From positions 1,191,001 to 1,255,000 of the forward strand of contig NC_092603.1 of assembly GCF_047663525.1 (NCBI RefSeq): a stretch of DNA of 64,000 bases, given 5' to 3'. The position numbers were made by a program, and so were the translations under genes. This stretch comes from Anas platyrhynchos. Taxonomy: Eukaryota; Chordata; Aves; Anseriformes; Anatidae. The notes under the pieces were generated by a model, which worked only from the letters and a program-made list of their open reading frames with translations, was not told where the DNA came from and searched no databases. Shown here piece after piece: positions 34,001-45,938 of the stretch; position 1 is the stretch's first letter, and each line of letters starts with the position of its first letter.

Positions 34001-36791
34001 AGATCTGAGGAGAATTTAGGGGGGATTAGGAACACGGAGGAAAGAGATAGGAAGGAATTCCCTCCAGTCCTGCTGCCACAAGGGGCTAAATTTCCTCAAA
34101 CAGGACTTTTTTTTGCAGCTAAAGAAAGCATTAACCCAAATTGGGGTGAAACCAGCTCTGCACCACGTCCTCCCTCTCTCACCTTATCCTCATCCTTTTA
34201 TTTTGGGCATACCAAAAAAAAAACAAAACTAAAAAGCGGCTCGAGCAGCTCAGAGCCAGGTAAAGCAGGAAGAAGAAAGAGAAACGAGCACGGGGTGGGG
34301 GAAAACAAACCAGCTTTTAGCTCCCTGTGAAGGCAAACCACTAACCCACGAAAAAAACCCTTCTGCAGGGATCAGCTTTCACCTCCCGGCCCCACCGGGG
34401 TCTCGGGGGGGGGCGGTTCTGGCCACCACATTAAGTTCGTTAACGGCTTATTGCAAAGCAAACCGCAGCGCCCGGCTTCGTTGAAGTCACTTGACCCCCC
34501 GACGAAGCAGCTCCTAGCAACGCCGAATAAAAAGCAGCAGGGAGAACGCCCCGGCGGGGCTTTTCGGGGAAAGAAAACCCGAAAAAAGGGGTTTTGCTAC
34601 GAGCTGGGAGGTGAGGGAGGGCACGAATGCGGGCTCGCTGCCTGGCACCGCGTGGAAACGCACGATCGAGGTGCGAGATTAAAGGAAAGGGCAGAAAAAC
34701 AGGGCGCAGGCTGCAAGCTGCGCCTGATGGGAAACCATTTTTTTTTTTTAAAAAAAAAAGCACAAAGGCAGATTAACGAGGCAAAAAAACAGGGCAGCGC
34801 TCGACGGCGGAGCTGCCTGGAGATGTCGCCGTGCTAAAAAAGGACAAGATCCCAAATTTGGGGTGAGCGACGGCGGCTCAAGCTCCAGCTCCCCACTAAA
34901 AAAAAAAAAACAGGGTGAAAATTAAAAAGCCCCTGCGCTGGTCTGAAAAAAAACAGTAAAAAAAATGGGAATTGAAGAATTAACGGGTGGTTTTAATGCT
35001 CGGTGGTGCAAGATCTCCCCGGTGCCACCCTCCCTTCCTCCTCCTCCAGCTGCTGCTGCGCAGTGAGCGCCCGCTGCCCGGCCGGCATCTTGCTTTTCTC
35101 CTCCCCGACCGAGAAACCCCCAAATCTCTCGTTATTCTCCCCAAAAAGCCCCCTCAGGGCAAGGAGGAGGGCGTCCCTTTCTCCACTGCACAGATCCGGC
35201 TCCTGCGTCACGTCCCCCAACTGCCCTGGGCTGTTTTTTTTTTTTATTTGCAGGGAAAAAAGCTTCTCCTACGGGATTCCTGCTGCATTTTTTTGCCCCA
35301 AATCACGCTGAATACTGAAAAAAAATCCTATTCCCATCCCAAAGAGGGCAGCTGCATGCTTACTCCGGGGGGATTTCTGCTCGGGGACGTGGCAGGTGAG
35401 GATTTGGGGTGGCCCGGTGTTATTTTGCACACTCACCCCCGCACAAAGGCGACCCCGTGCCACTCGATCTCCGTGTTATTTAGCACGGGAGGCAAAACCA
35501 GCCGGCCCCACGGCAGCTCAGTCCCTCCCAGTATCCTCCCAGTTAAACCCAGCGCCATTTTGAATGGGGGACGCTCCCCCTGACCGGATCCTACTGCACG
35601 AGGTCAGCCCTCACCCCGAGATTTCCCCCATCCTGGGGGGTGTTTAGGGACCCTACTGCTCCCCATATCCTGCCCCACCACATAGGGCAGCACCTACCTT
35701 GGAAAGGGGTCCCCATATAAGCCCCCAAAGCCCTGTAGGGGACCCCATTAAGCATGGGGGGCAGCCCCAGAGCACTGCACCCCATAGAGATGTGAGTTGG
35801 GGGTTCCATATCCCCTATAAAAGCTTCTTAATGTGTTTAAAATTTGGGGACGGGGTCACTTTTACACCCTGCTGTGTGCATAGAGGGGGTCCCATGGGAT
35901 TTAGGGTGCACGGCTCCACGTGGGGTGCCCATATAGCACCCCCACATTTAACAGAGGTGCTTCCCTTTCAAAAAACAATGATCCTTATTGTGTTTCCCAA
36001 CCCTCAACAAACCCAAATTGACCAAAAATGGGGTTTATTGTATTTCCTGACCCATAACAAACCCAAATTCTCCAAAAATGGGGTTTAGTGTATTTCCCAA
36101 CCCATAACAAACCCAAATTCACCAAAAATGGGGTCCCCACCGCACCCTATTTATATTAAGGAAGGGGAGGGGGGGGCTCCTCTACCGAGCCCCCCACTGC
36201 ACCCTCACCCCCAGGAGACCCCAAACACCCCCCGGGGGCTGCTCCCCAAACGGGTTATGGGGTGGGGGGGGGGCTCACCTCGGCGGCGTGTGCCGCCTCC
36301 TCGGCGGGCAGCACGGTGTGGGTGCGGTGCTCCCTGGAAAGGTGGCAAACCACGCAGACGGCCCGGCGGTCCTGCACGCAGAAAAGCCTCAAGGGTTCCC
36401 CGTGCCGGGGACACCGCGGAGGCCCCGGGGGACCCGGCGGAGCGGCGGCGGGCAGAGGCGGAGATGGGGCCGGAGGCCCCGGGGGAGGCTCGGCGGGGCC
36501 GGGGGGCAGCCCCAGCTGGCGGACGATGTGGACGATGTTGCCGAGGGAGCGGTTGGGGCGGAAAAGCCGCTGCGGCACCGGTTCCCGGCACTGCGGGCAG
36601 CAGAGGCGCCTCGCCGAGTCCTCCCAGCACTGGGTGACGCAGGCCCGGCAGAAGTTGTGGCCGCACTCGGCCACCAGCACCGGGTCGGTGAAGTACTCCA
36701 GGCACACCGGGCACGTCAGCTCGTCCTGCAGGCTGCGGGCGGCGCTGCAGGGAGCCGGCGGCACGGCGGGGGGAGCGGGCGGCGCCTCCAT
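31066..36791 (-). CDS. Class IV TRIM E3 ubiquitin ligase (RING, B-box, coiled coil, PRY-SPRY), TRIM27/TRIM7-like
   Basis: Seven coding exons in gene order: 36791-36279, 33986-33900, 33801-33574, 32919-32897, 32809-32694, 32367-32335, 31592-31066; 1,527 nt, 508 aa. RING C3HC4 ligands C27, C30, C43, H45, C48, C51, C65, C68; B-box2 C127, H130, C138, D141, C146, C149, H155, H158; coiled coil about 172-310; PRY from LDPDTANPYLVLSEDK, SPRY with HYWEVEVGD and GVYLDYEGG. The 23-nt fourth exon is the usual small TRIM exon. A proline-rich insert (96-126) separates RING and B-box. Family role: ubiquitin ligase, substrate choice by the PRY-SPRY domain, often in innate antiviral defence. The RING and coiled coil look closest to TRIM27 and the gene position recalls the chicken MHC TRIM cluster; the exact orthologue is not settled. 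Confidence 0.92.
33986..36278 (-). other. TRIM intron 1
   Basis: A 2.3-kb intron. It holds a short tandem repeat at 35965-36135 (about 46-base unit with AACAAACCCAAATT and CCAAAAATGGGGT, three and a half copies). No exon is recognised. Confidence 0.6.
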
Positions 36792-37060
36792 GTCGGAACC
36801 TTCCCCCTTTTTTTTTTCCCCCCCCCCCGGCCTCCTCGAGCAGCGCAGCGCTCCCGAGCTCCGCACCCCTCCGCGCCGCCGCCCCGACTGGCGGCCGGAG
36901 GGGGCGGGGCCGCGCATGCGTGCGGCGAGGGGGCGGGGCCGCGCATGCGCGGTGCGCGGGGGGAGCGGGCGGGAGGGAGAGTGCGCATGCGCGGAGAGGG
37001 AAAGGGGGCGGGGCTTAGAGGGGTAGAGGGGGGCGGGGCCGTGAGGGGGGCGGGGTTTGG
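36792..37060 (-). promoter_or_regulatory. TRIM CpG-island promoter with NRF1-like sites
   Basis: Very GC-rich. It contains GCGCATGCG-type NRF1 motifs three times (about 36913-36921, 36941-36950, 36982-36991) and several GGGGCGGGGC boxes. No TATA box. Confidence 0.6.
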
Positions 37061-37184
37061 TGTCTATAGGGTCGGGGGGGGGAGGACCCCCTATGGAAGG
37101 GAATTTGGGAAAGATTTGGGGTTGTTTAAAGGGTGCTGGAGCTTTGTAGGGTGGTGGGAGGGGGGAGCACGCCTCTGACCCTAT

Positions 37185-38095
37185 AGGGTGCTGGGGGGGG
37201 GGTCTTAGTGCCTATAGGGGCTATAGGAGCCCTGCACATCCCCCCAAGCACCTTAGTGCCTATAGGGTCTATAGAATCCAAGCAAACACACAGAACCTTA
37301 GTGTCTATAGGGTCTATAGGAACCATGCATATCCCCCCCAAGCACCATAGGGTCTATAGAATCCATGCACACACACAGCACCTTAGTGTCTATAGGGGCT
37401 ATAGAAGCCATACACATCCCCCCCACCTAGCACTTTAATGTCTATAGGGTCTATAAAAGCCCTGCACATCCCCCCCCCAGCACCTTAGTGCCTATAGGGT
37501 CTATAGGAACCATGCATATCCCCCCCAAGCACCATAGGGTCTATAGAATCCATGCACACACACATCACCTTAGTGTCTATAGGGTCTATAAAAGCCCTGC
37601 ACATCCCCCTACCCAGCACCTTAGTGCCTATAGGATCTATAGGAGCCCTGCACATCCCCCCCCCAGCACCTTAGTGCCTATAGGGTCTATAAAAGCCCTG
37701 CACATCCCCCTACCCAGCACCTCAGTGTCTATAGGGTCTATAGAAGCCCTGCACATCCCCCCCCCCCCAGCACCTTAGTGCCTATAGGGTCTATAGAAGC
37801 CCTGCACATTCCCCCCCAAGCACCATAGGGTCTACAGAATCCATGCACACACACATCACCTTAATATCTATAGGGTCTATAGAATCCATGCACACAAACA
37901 CAGAGCACCCTATAGACACTAAGGTGCTGGGGGGTGGGTGTGCATGGCTTCTTATCGGGTGCTGGGGGGATCCTATATGGTATGGGGAGAGGGGAATGCC
38001 TCTGTCCCTATAGGGTGCTGAGGATGTGTGCCTTAGCGTCTATAGGATCTATAGGAGACATGCACACACACACATCTTGGTGTTTATAGTGTTGC
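37185..38095. repeat. Minisatellite upstream of TRIM
   Basis: More than a dozen imperfect units with the core CCTTAGTGCCTATAGGGTC-TATAG followed by GCCCTGCACATCCCCCC or ATCCATGCACACACACA. Two unit types alternate, giving a higher-order pattern of roughly 60 and 120 bases. Confidence 0.88.
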
Positions 38096-39100
38096 ATAAT
38101 GCTGCAACAATCCCAAAGCTCCACAATCCCAAAATGCTCCGTTCACTCCCTGAAAACACGCCTCAAATACACGTTGATCCGCATCTTAACCCGTCCCTGC
38201 GAAACAGCTGCTATTAAGTCACGCATTAATAATCACAATCATCGTCTCCCTGTCTCAACTTCCAACTACAAAGTGACTTTTTTGGGGCTGGATGCTGGCA
38301 ATCTGCTATTTTTAAATTATTCTTAATGTTTGGGGTTCTTTGCTGAGAGTGTCACCACAGGGCACGTGAGGCCGGAGCTGTCCCCCTCTGCTGCCGTCAC
38401 ATTCTTCCATTTTTCTTGATTTTTCCCCTCGGCTGGCACCACAGGAAGTGCCGGAGGGAAAACACGTTTTTGGGGATGGAAAATTAAAGGAGGTTAATTG
38501 GCTCTGACGCCAGCAAGGTCCCGGTTTTGGGGTGCCTATGGCGCAGAGAAGCATCCCGGGGTATTGAGGTGGGTGCTTGAAACCTGCCCCAACCACCCCG
38601 GTGACATTTAATTTCAAACGCATCTTCTCAGATGTAATTAAGCCTTAATACCATAAGCCATTTGCATGTCCTGCCTTGGCTTTTTGTCATTTTTAAACCA
38701 GCTTTTATTTATAACAAGAGGAGACACCATGTCCAGCGAGGAGAGGTTGGAGCCACGCTGGGTCACAGCTGTCCTGTTTCACCTCAAAAATAAGCATTTT
38801 AGGGAAATTTGACACTGGGTTTGCACTCCTGTCACCTAGCAGCCAGGTTTCCTGTGCAAATTATTAAAAATTTCAAAGTAGAAGCTGGAGAAGCATGAGA
38901 CAGATGGAGGATTTAATACCAGGATTTCCCTGCCTTTCTTTACATTTTCCTCACTGTCTCTGGTGAAATTTGCTCTGAGGAGGAAGTAGGTGTGGGAGAG
39001 GCTACTTGCTGGCGGTGGTTTGGATGGGGTGGGCTAGAATTTGGGGTGAAAAACTGCAAATTTGGGGCCTGCGTGTTGGGATCTCCTCAGGGAGGAGGTG
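38096..39100. other. Intergenic, nothing recognised
   Basis: Mixed-composition DNA without a supportable exon, RNA gene or repeat. Confidence 0.5.
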
Positions 39101-39104
39101 CCCG

Positions 39105-39440
39105 CTTCCAAAATGGCGGCGCCGTGCCCGCTTCCAAAATGGCGGCCGCGTGCCCTGCTTCAAAATGGCCGCCTTGCCCTCAGGCAGGGCAAGAGGAGAA
39201 GATGGCTGCGCCCCCCCACCCCCCCCTAAAGGGCCGTCGGGGCAAGTAGGGCAAGATGGCAGCTTCCTCCCTTTTTGTTTGAGGAAAGCCTTGCTCAAGA
39301 TGGCCCCCTGGGGCGGGGGAATGAGACCTTGGTGTTCATCTTGGGTGAGGGCAGCCATTGCTACGGTGATGGGTCCTTTGAGGATGCACCCCCCAAAACA
39401 AACAAATAAAAAAACCAAACAAAACGACACGTATGGGGCC
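39105..39440. promoter_or_regulatory. Cluster of YY1-like sites
   Basis: AAAATGGCGGC or AAGATGGCNGC occurs at about 39110, 39136, 39162, 39198, 39252 and 39296 on the + strand, with GCCATTGC (39350) and GGCCATTTTGC (39436) on the other. Sites 1-3 sit in repeated GTGCCCGCTTC units. It lies in a small CpG-rich island without an assigned gene. Confidence 0.55.
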
Positions 39441-41950
39441 ATTTTGCAGCTTCTGCAAGCCCCTAAATCCAAATATGTTTCTTCAACACATAAGAACTGT
39501 GCTCCTTGCCAGCAGGACATGCATGCAGCTGTCCCCATTGACAGATCCCCCCCCTTTCTCTGCAGAAACAGCCCTTGGAAAGAATTGGGACAGCTGCTGC
39601 CCCGTTCCCTCACTCCAGACTTGCTCAAGTGTCCCACGATACCTCCCCCCATTTCCAAATTTAGGATATTTGCCCTCAAAGTGGTCCCTAACAGATTTAT
39701 CATCCATAAATTCAGGGGGTCCTGCTTTGTGCTGGCAGAGGCCTGCAGTGAGGAGCTCCGCTGTGAACCACAGCCATCCATGAGGAAATGTCACTGTGGG
39801 ACCCCAAATTTCTCATATTTTCTATAATTTTGGGAAGAACACCTCACTGTTTCTCCTCAAACCATGCTGGCCACATCGTGGGGGTGAAAGTGGCAGCCAG
39901 CCAAAGAACTGCTCTGATTTTGCTGGTGACATTGTGCATCCAGATGTGTTGTTATTTTGGGGAGGTTTTGCAAGGGAAACTGTGTATCCACGTGATTTTT
40001 TTTTTTATTATTATTATTTATTTTGCTCTTTTTTTTTTTTATTTTCTCCCAAAGGATTTTTTTAAATTTCTATTTCCGCCCGTGCCATAGACATAGCCAC
40101 CAGAGGGCCCTGGCAATTGTGCAAAGCTCTTTACCCTTCTCTCTCTCTCTTTTTTTTTTTTTTTTAATTCCTTCCTTCCTTCCTTCCCCCCCTTTTTTTT
40201 TTTAACTCTCTTATTGCCCAGGATATCAGAGGGGCTGGGCTTGCGGCCACCGCTCCCTGTGGCCCTTGCACCCCAGGGAGGGACACCCAGCCCCCTGCCC
40301 CTCTGTGCTGTGTTTTGGGGACAGAAGAGGGATTTTTTTTCAAGGCAGGGTGGGGGGCAGAGAGTGGGGCACCTCCAGGTTTTGTCGCCAGCACCTCCCG
40401 AGCCGGAGACCACAGGTAACGGGGAGGCTTGGTCTTTGGATGCGGATAGGGAGTGTAAAATGGCTCCTTTTCCATCCCCCTTTCCTTCTCCCCTCCGTCC
40501 TTCCTTTCTTCTCCCCTCCCAGCCCATCCACCTCGCCACCAGCACACTCAACTCAGCCCGCCAGATGCTCTCCATCCTTGTTAAAAAAAAAAGCAAAAAA
40601 AAAAAGCTCTTCCCATTGTCTTTCTGGAGGTGCTGGCGTCCCTCCGTCCTTCCCCCTTGTTTTGTTAGCACGGGTGGGATTCATTTTGTCTTGTTCGGGT
40701 GCCTTTGAGTGCTGAAAGTGCTGACCCCCCCATCCCCTTTTGTTTTATTTTTTTTTTAGCAGGATGGAAAAACCACCCGGGAAAATAAAATGAAGCAGGA
40801 TGAGCTGCCAGGGAAAAAAAAAAAAAATGTAGGAGGGATCCGCGGTGTGCGCCTGAAATCGCCCTTTTATTCCTGACATCAGTAAGTCGGGTACAGCCTG
40901 CCCCAAACCTTTCTTTCTGTCCCCCCCGTCAGTCCTCCCTTCTCCATCCTCTGCTGGAAAATAGAAATAAAGCGGGATCCGAAATGCTCCTCGCAGAGGA
41001 GGATGAGCAAAAGGAGGGAGGAGTGGGAGCAATTTGTTTTTTTAAATGATTTTGCAGCAGAGAGCGCCAAACCTGGTTCCTCTGCTTGGGAAAAGTCACA
41101 TTTTCCCCCCAGAATTGTTAGAAATGGTGCTGAGCACCCGAAATTTGTGTTTCCTCAGGGCACGGTAGAGAAATATCTGTAATTCATCCTTTTTTGCAGG
41201 GGTGGGGAGCAATTGCTGTGTGTTTTGGGGGGGCCAAAAATGAAAAGTTTGGGACAGGAATCTTGATGAAGGTGAAGGAACCCGTGGAGGAGCACTCAGG
41301 ATTTCAGGATTTGGTACAGTAGGAATTAGCTTTGATATGATTTGAGTGAAAAATCACCCAAAAACTGCTGTGAAAGTGTGTGGACTGGGAAGTGTGCACG
41401 GAGCATGGCTTGGACCTGTTCCACCTACTAGAAAGCAAACTCTTGCATCCAGTAATTCAGCCGCTCGGATTTAAGTGCTTCTAACCTAATTGTCTGCTAC
41501 CCTCGGAAAAATATCTGCATCTATATTAAAAATAAAAAAATAAAAGGATTTGGCTGAGTTATTGAGCGTAGAGTCTGCTCGTGCAGTAAAAAAAATGAAT
41601 TTCTGGTGATGAGTGATGCTATCCGTGATGTATCAGTTTGTTTTAGGGTGAGGGTGTTGTCTGCAGGTTACTGAAATATGGAATGTTAATGGAATATGGG
41701 GTTTATTTTTATTTTTATTTTATTTTTATATTTTTTTTAAGAATTATGCTGAGAGATCTGGGAAAATAAGCGGTGGATTAAGGGATAGAGGCTTATCAGC
41801 CCCCAGTTTTGTGATGCGGTGAGGGCTCAGCCTTTCTATCAGCCAGCAGAGAATCCACAGGTTAATAAAACGGGGGGTTTTGCATGAAAATCCTTGGGGT
41901 TGGGTTGTTGCTGATGGGGGTGTCACGTCCTTATCGTAGGGGGGGTCTCG
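39441..41950. other. Intergenic, no gene seen
   Basis: Several T and A homopolymer tracts (39990-40040, 40150-40205, 40745-40760), and a pyrimidine-rich stretch 40130-40205. Probably includes distal promoter or 5' untranslated exons of the zinc finger gene that follows, none of which could be placed. Confidence 0.45.
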
Positions 41951-41961
41951 AGAGGCCGGCC

Positions 41962-44769
41962 ATGGAGCCCTACGTGCTGCTGGACCCGCGACAGCGAGCG
42001 CTGTATCGCGACGTGATGCAGGAGAGCTACGAGACGCTGATGGCGCTGGGTGAGGAGACCCCAAAATAATGGAGAAAATTTGGGGATGGGACAAATATCC
42101 GAATATGGGGACAGGATTTGGGTCACTGGATCCTCTCATCTTCATGCAAGGGGCTGGGGGGCTCCTGAGGAGGGCTGCTGATCCATGTTTCTCCTTTTTT
42201 TTTTCCAGAATTCCCCGTTTCCAAGCCCGACTTGCTGTCCCGCCTGGCCCACGAGGATGAACCAACAGCCCTGGATCTCCACGTCCCCAAGGACGCCCCG
42301 TCTGGAGGTGAGCCCCCGCATAGCGCCGTGGTCGTGGCACAAAAAAAAATGGGGTTGGCTCCTGCTGGTGGCTTTCCCCCACCTGTGGACATCTCCCCAA
42401 AATTGAAAAAGATGCTGGGAAGGCCCGAGTGCAATGCCAGGGGGATGTCCTGGCCGAAATGGAAATGCCAAAGCCCCTCTGCAGTCAGCTGAGGGGAATT
42501 TTGGGGTGGTCCAGAGAGAAATGGGGGTGCGGTGGAGGTGATGGTGATTTAATTATTGCGTTTGTGCTGGTGGCAGGGGGGTGGGATGGGGATCGGCTCC
42601 CATGGGGATGCTTCCCCTAGAGGTGAAGCTGGAGGAAAACGTGAAATAAAACGTGAAATAAACGTGAAATTTCACGTTTTCCTGGAGGAAAACGTGAAAT
42701 AAAACGAGGAGGAATCCCCCCCTGCCCTCCGTTTCATCTCCCCAGCCCCGGCAGAGACAAAATCTGCCTGGGTCGCGTCTCTTTTTTTTTCCCTGTGCCC
42801 CACAGAGGACGGAGCACGAGCGGAGCAGGAACCCCCCCGAGAAGAAACTGCCGAGAAAGAGCCCGAAGCCTCAAAACCCACGGGTGAGGAGCATCCCTTG
42901 AGCCCCGCCGAGGTGAAGGCGGGCAGGAGCGGGGAAGCCCCGCCGCAGCGAGCCCCCCAGCCCGGCACCACGTGCGGCGAGTGCGGCAAGAGCTTCAGCC
43001 ACAAATCGGCCCTGGTGAAACACCAAAAAATCCACAGCGGCGACCGGCCCCACGAGTGCCCCGACTGCGGCAAGGGCTTCATCCAACGCTCCGACCTCAC
43101 CATCCACCAGCGGGTCCACACGGGCGAGCGGCCCTACGCCTGCCCCGATTGCGGCCGCCGCTTCAGCGTCAGCTCCTCGCTCCTCACCCACCAGCGCACC
43201 CACGCTCCCGGCGGCCAAAAACCCAACCGCTGCCCCCAGTGCGGCCGCAGCTTCGCCGACCCGGGGGCTCTCGACCGGCATCAGAAGAGCCACTTGGGGG
43301 GGAAACCCTACGAGTGCGGGGTGTGCGGCAAAGCCTTCGCCTGGAGCTCCCACCTCGAGCGCCACCGGCGCATCCACACGGGGGAAAAGCCCTTCCAGTG
43401 CGCCCAGTGCGGGCGAGCCTTCGCTTGGAGCTCCCACCTCGACCGCCACATGCGCACCCACGCCGCCGCCGCCTCCGAGGAGGAGGAGGAGGAGGGTGAG
43501 GAAGAGGAGGAGGATGAAGAACCCCCGCCGCCGCCCCCCCAGAAATGCGCCGACTGCGGCAAGCGCCTCAACCACCAGACGGACCCGCAGCGCTTCAAGC
43601 ACAAGGGCACCCAGACATCACCGGTGGGGGACGACCCCCTCAGCAGCCCCCCGCGGCCCTACCGCTGCGAGCAGTGCGGCAAAAGCTTCGGCCACAGCTC
43701 CAACCTCCTCAAACACCAGCGCGTCCACACGGGCGAGCGGCCCTACCCCTGCCCCGATTGCCAACGCTGCTTCCGTTGGGGCTCGGCTTTGGCCAAACAC
43801 CGGCGCACCCACGCCCGGCAGCAACCGGTTGCCAAAAGATGCGCCGAGGAAAGCGGCGCCGGGGGAAAACCCTACCCGTGCGGGGCTTGCGGGAAGAGTT
43901 TCGGCTGGGTCTCGCACCTGGAGCGCCACCGGCGCATCCACACCGGGGAGAAACCCTTCCGCTGCGGGGAATGCGGGCGAGCTTTCGCCGTCAGCTCCCA
44001 CCTGGAGCGGCACCGGCGGGTGCACACGGGCGAGCGGCCCTACCGCTGCGGCGACTGCGGCAAGAGCTTCGCCGTCAGCTCCACTTTGCTTGCCCACCGC
44101 CGCACCCACGTCGCCCAAGCGGGCCGGCCCCACGCTTGTCCCGAGTGCGGCAAAGGGTTCAGCACCCCGCTGAGCTTGGAGAGGCACCGGCGGCTCCACC
44201 GCGGCGAAAAACCCTACCAGTGCGGCGTCTGCGGCAAGGGTTTCGCCTGGAGCTCCCACTTCGACCGGCACCGGCTCACCCACACGGGCGAGAAGCCTTT
44301 TTCCTGCGCCCACTGCGGCAAACGCTTCGGCCGCAGCTCGCACCGCAACCGGCACCAGCGGGCTCACGGCGTGGGGGGGGGGCCCGAAAAGCGCCACGGC
44401 TGCCCCCAGTGCGGTAAAACCTTCGGCCTCGCCGCCGCCCTGGCGGCTCACCAACGACTGCACGTCGCCGCCACCGCCGGCAGCGGGCTCTCCTTGCTGC
44501 CGCCCTCCTGGTGGGATGGAGAGAAGCCGGGGGGCACGCCGACACCCCCCGAGCTCTGGGCGGAGGAGACCGGCTCCGTTTTCCAGCAGCACCCAGTGCC
44601 TTCCTCCTCCTCGTCCTCCTCTTCCTCCTCCACGGTCCCTAAAGGCTGGGCTGCCAAAGCTCTCGTGCCCCCCAGCGTGGCGTGGAGACCCGGGGAGGGG
44701 GACGCCCTACAAAGCGATGCCGCGGCCCCCCAAGGGCCTTGGGCGTCCCTGCCGCCCCCCAGCTCCTGA
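41962..44769 (+). CDS. KRAB-type C2H2 zinc finger protein (BZFP-like, 15 fingers)
   Basis: Three coding exons: 41962-42049, 42209-42307, 42806-44769; 2,151 nt, 716 aa. Exon 1 gives only the second half of a KRAB A-box (LLDPRQRALYRDVMQESYE), exon 2 a KRAB B-like segment (EFPVSKPDLLSRL). Exon 3 holds an acidic stretch and the fingers: six canonical C2H2 fingers, a run of about 20 acidic residues plus prolines, one degenerate finger without the second histidine pair, then nine canonical fingers. A serine-rich tail closes the protein. Helix residues such as WSSHLER and WSSHLDR repeat between fingers. Expected role: nuclear sequence-specific DNA binding and probably repression. Convergent with the next gene, which shares the same first exon design. 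Upstream non-coding exons may exist. Confidence 0.9.
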
Positions 44770-45091
44770 GATGGGGGCAGAATTTGGGGTTGGGGGTGGG
44801 GGACAGAGCCACCCCCTGCTTTTTGGGATGCTCCAGAGCTGGGGTGGGGTCCCCCATCCTCTGGAAGGGGGTGTAAAGGGGATGTTTGGGAGCTGGGGGG
44901 GGGTCCAGGACACCCTGGGGTGTGTTTGGGGGGGTTAGGATGGAATGAGGGGGATGAAGTGGGGAGAGGGGGCACACAGAGGGAGAATGGGGTGAGGGGG
45001 GGATTTGGGGAGGGCTGGCTGATCACCCTATAGCCCTTTCCATCCTCTGTTTTGGGGGGGTTTGGGTGCACGGGAGGGGATCAGCAGCAAA

Positions 45092-45097
45092 AATAAA
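45092..45097 (+). terminator. Polyadenylation signal of the 15-finger gene
   Basis: AATAAA 323 bases after the stop; further AATAAA copies near 45268-45276. Confidence 0.6.
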
Positions 45098-45938
45098 CAG
45101 GGTTCACTGCGGGGATCCCCTGCCACGGGGGGATTTTGGGGAGAAACGGCTCGGGAAAGAGAAAAAGGGACCGGCCCCAACTGCCCCAAATATGCTTGGG
45201 TCACACCGGAGCCGGTTTGGGATGCACCGGGGGGCTCGGGCAGGGATGGAAAGGCAGGCTTAGCAGGTAATAAAATAAAGGGTAGTTCACCAAAAAAACC
45301 CTCTCCGTGTGTCTCGATGTCTTTTATCCCCGGAGCACGATTTCCCCAGCAAGCCCAGCTCCTAACTGGGGGATTTTTCCCAGTAGGATCCAACCCTAAC
45401 CACATCCCACAGGCTCCACGTGCTTTAAAACCCCTCCACACATTTCCCACTGGGGGCAGCGATGGGATTTGGGGTTAGCAATGGGATTTGGGGTTGTGGT
45501 GCAAGGAGAGCCAGGCACAGCTGGCTGTAGGGCATGGGCTTTACATTTTTCCCCTCTTTCCCCCCAAAAAATCTCCCTCCCCGCTTGCTGCACCCTCAAG
45601 GTCTGGTTTATCCCCACGGTTTCCCCGTCTCCAGCCCCAAAAAGCAGACCCGAGATGGAGCAGGCACAGATAACCACGTATTTTGGCACAAGGACAGCCC
45701 CAGCAACCCGCGTCGACCCTTCCCAATGCAATAGGGCACCGTGCGTCCCCCGGGAAGGGGTTTCATGTCCCCAGAAATGTCCCTTTTTTGAGTCCCCAGT
45801 ACCAAGGGTGCACACAACGTTCCCCCAACGCTTCTAGGAGACATCAGGAGGAGAAACCCCGATGAAAGAGGGTGATGAAAAAGTGTCCCTTGCTGTCCTT
45901 TGCCTCGTCCCCATCCCAAAGTTTCATTTCGGGGTCCT

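Noticed and set aside
36262-37178. 254- and 296-codon + strand open frames
   Set aside because: Antisense shadow of the TRIM first exon and its GC-rich promoter.
39002-39827. Overlapping 259- and 273-codon open frames on opposite strands
   Set aside because: Low-complexity, no recognisable domain, overlapping each other fully; the DNA is better explained as a YY1-site cluster with unstructured flanks.
42871-44592. Long minus-strand open frames (243 and 324 codons)
   Set aside because: Shadows of the GC-rich zinc finger array on the + strand, with alanine/valine/glycine-rich nonsense composition.
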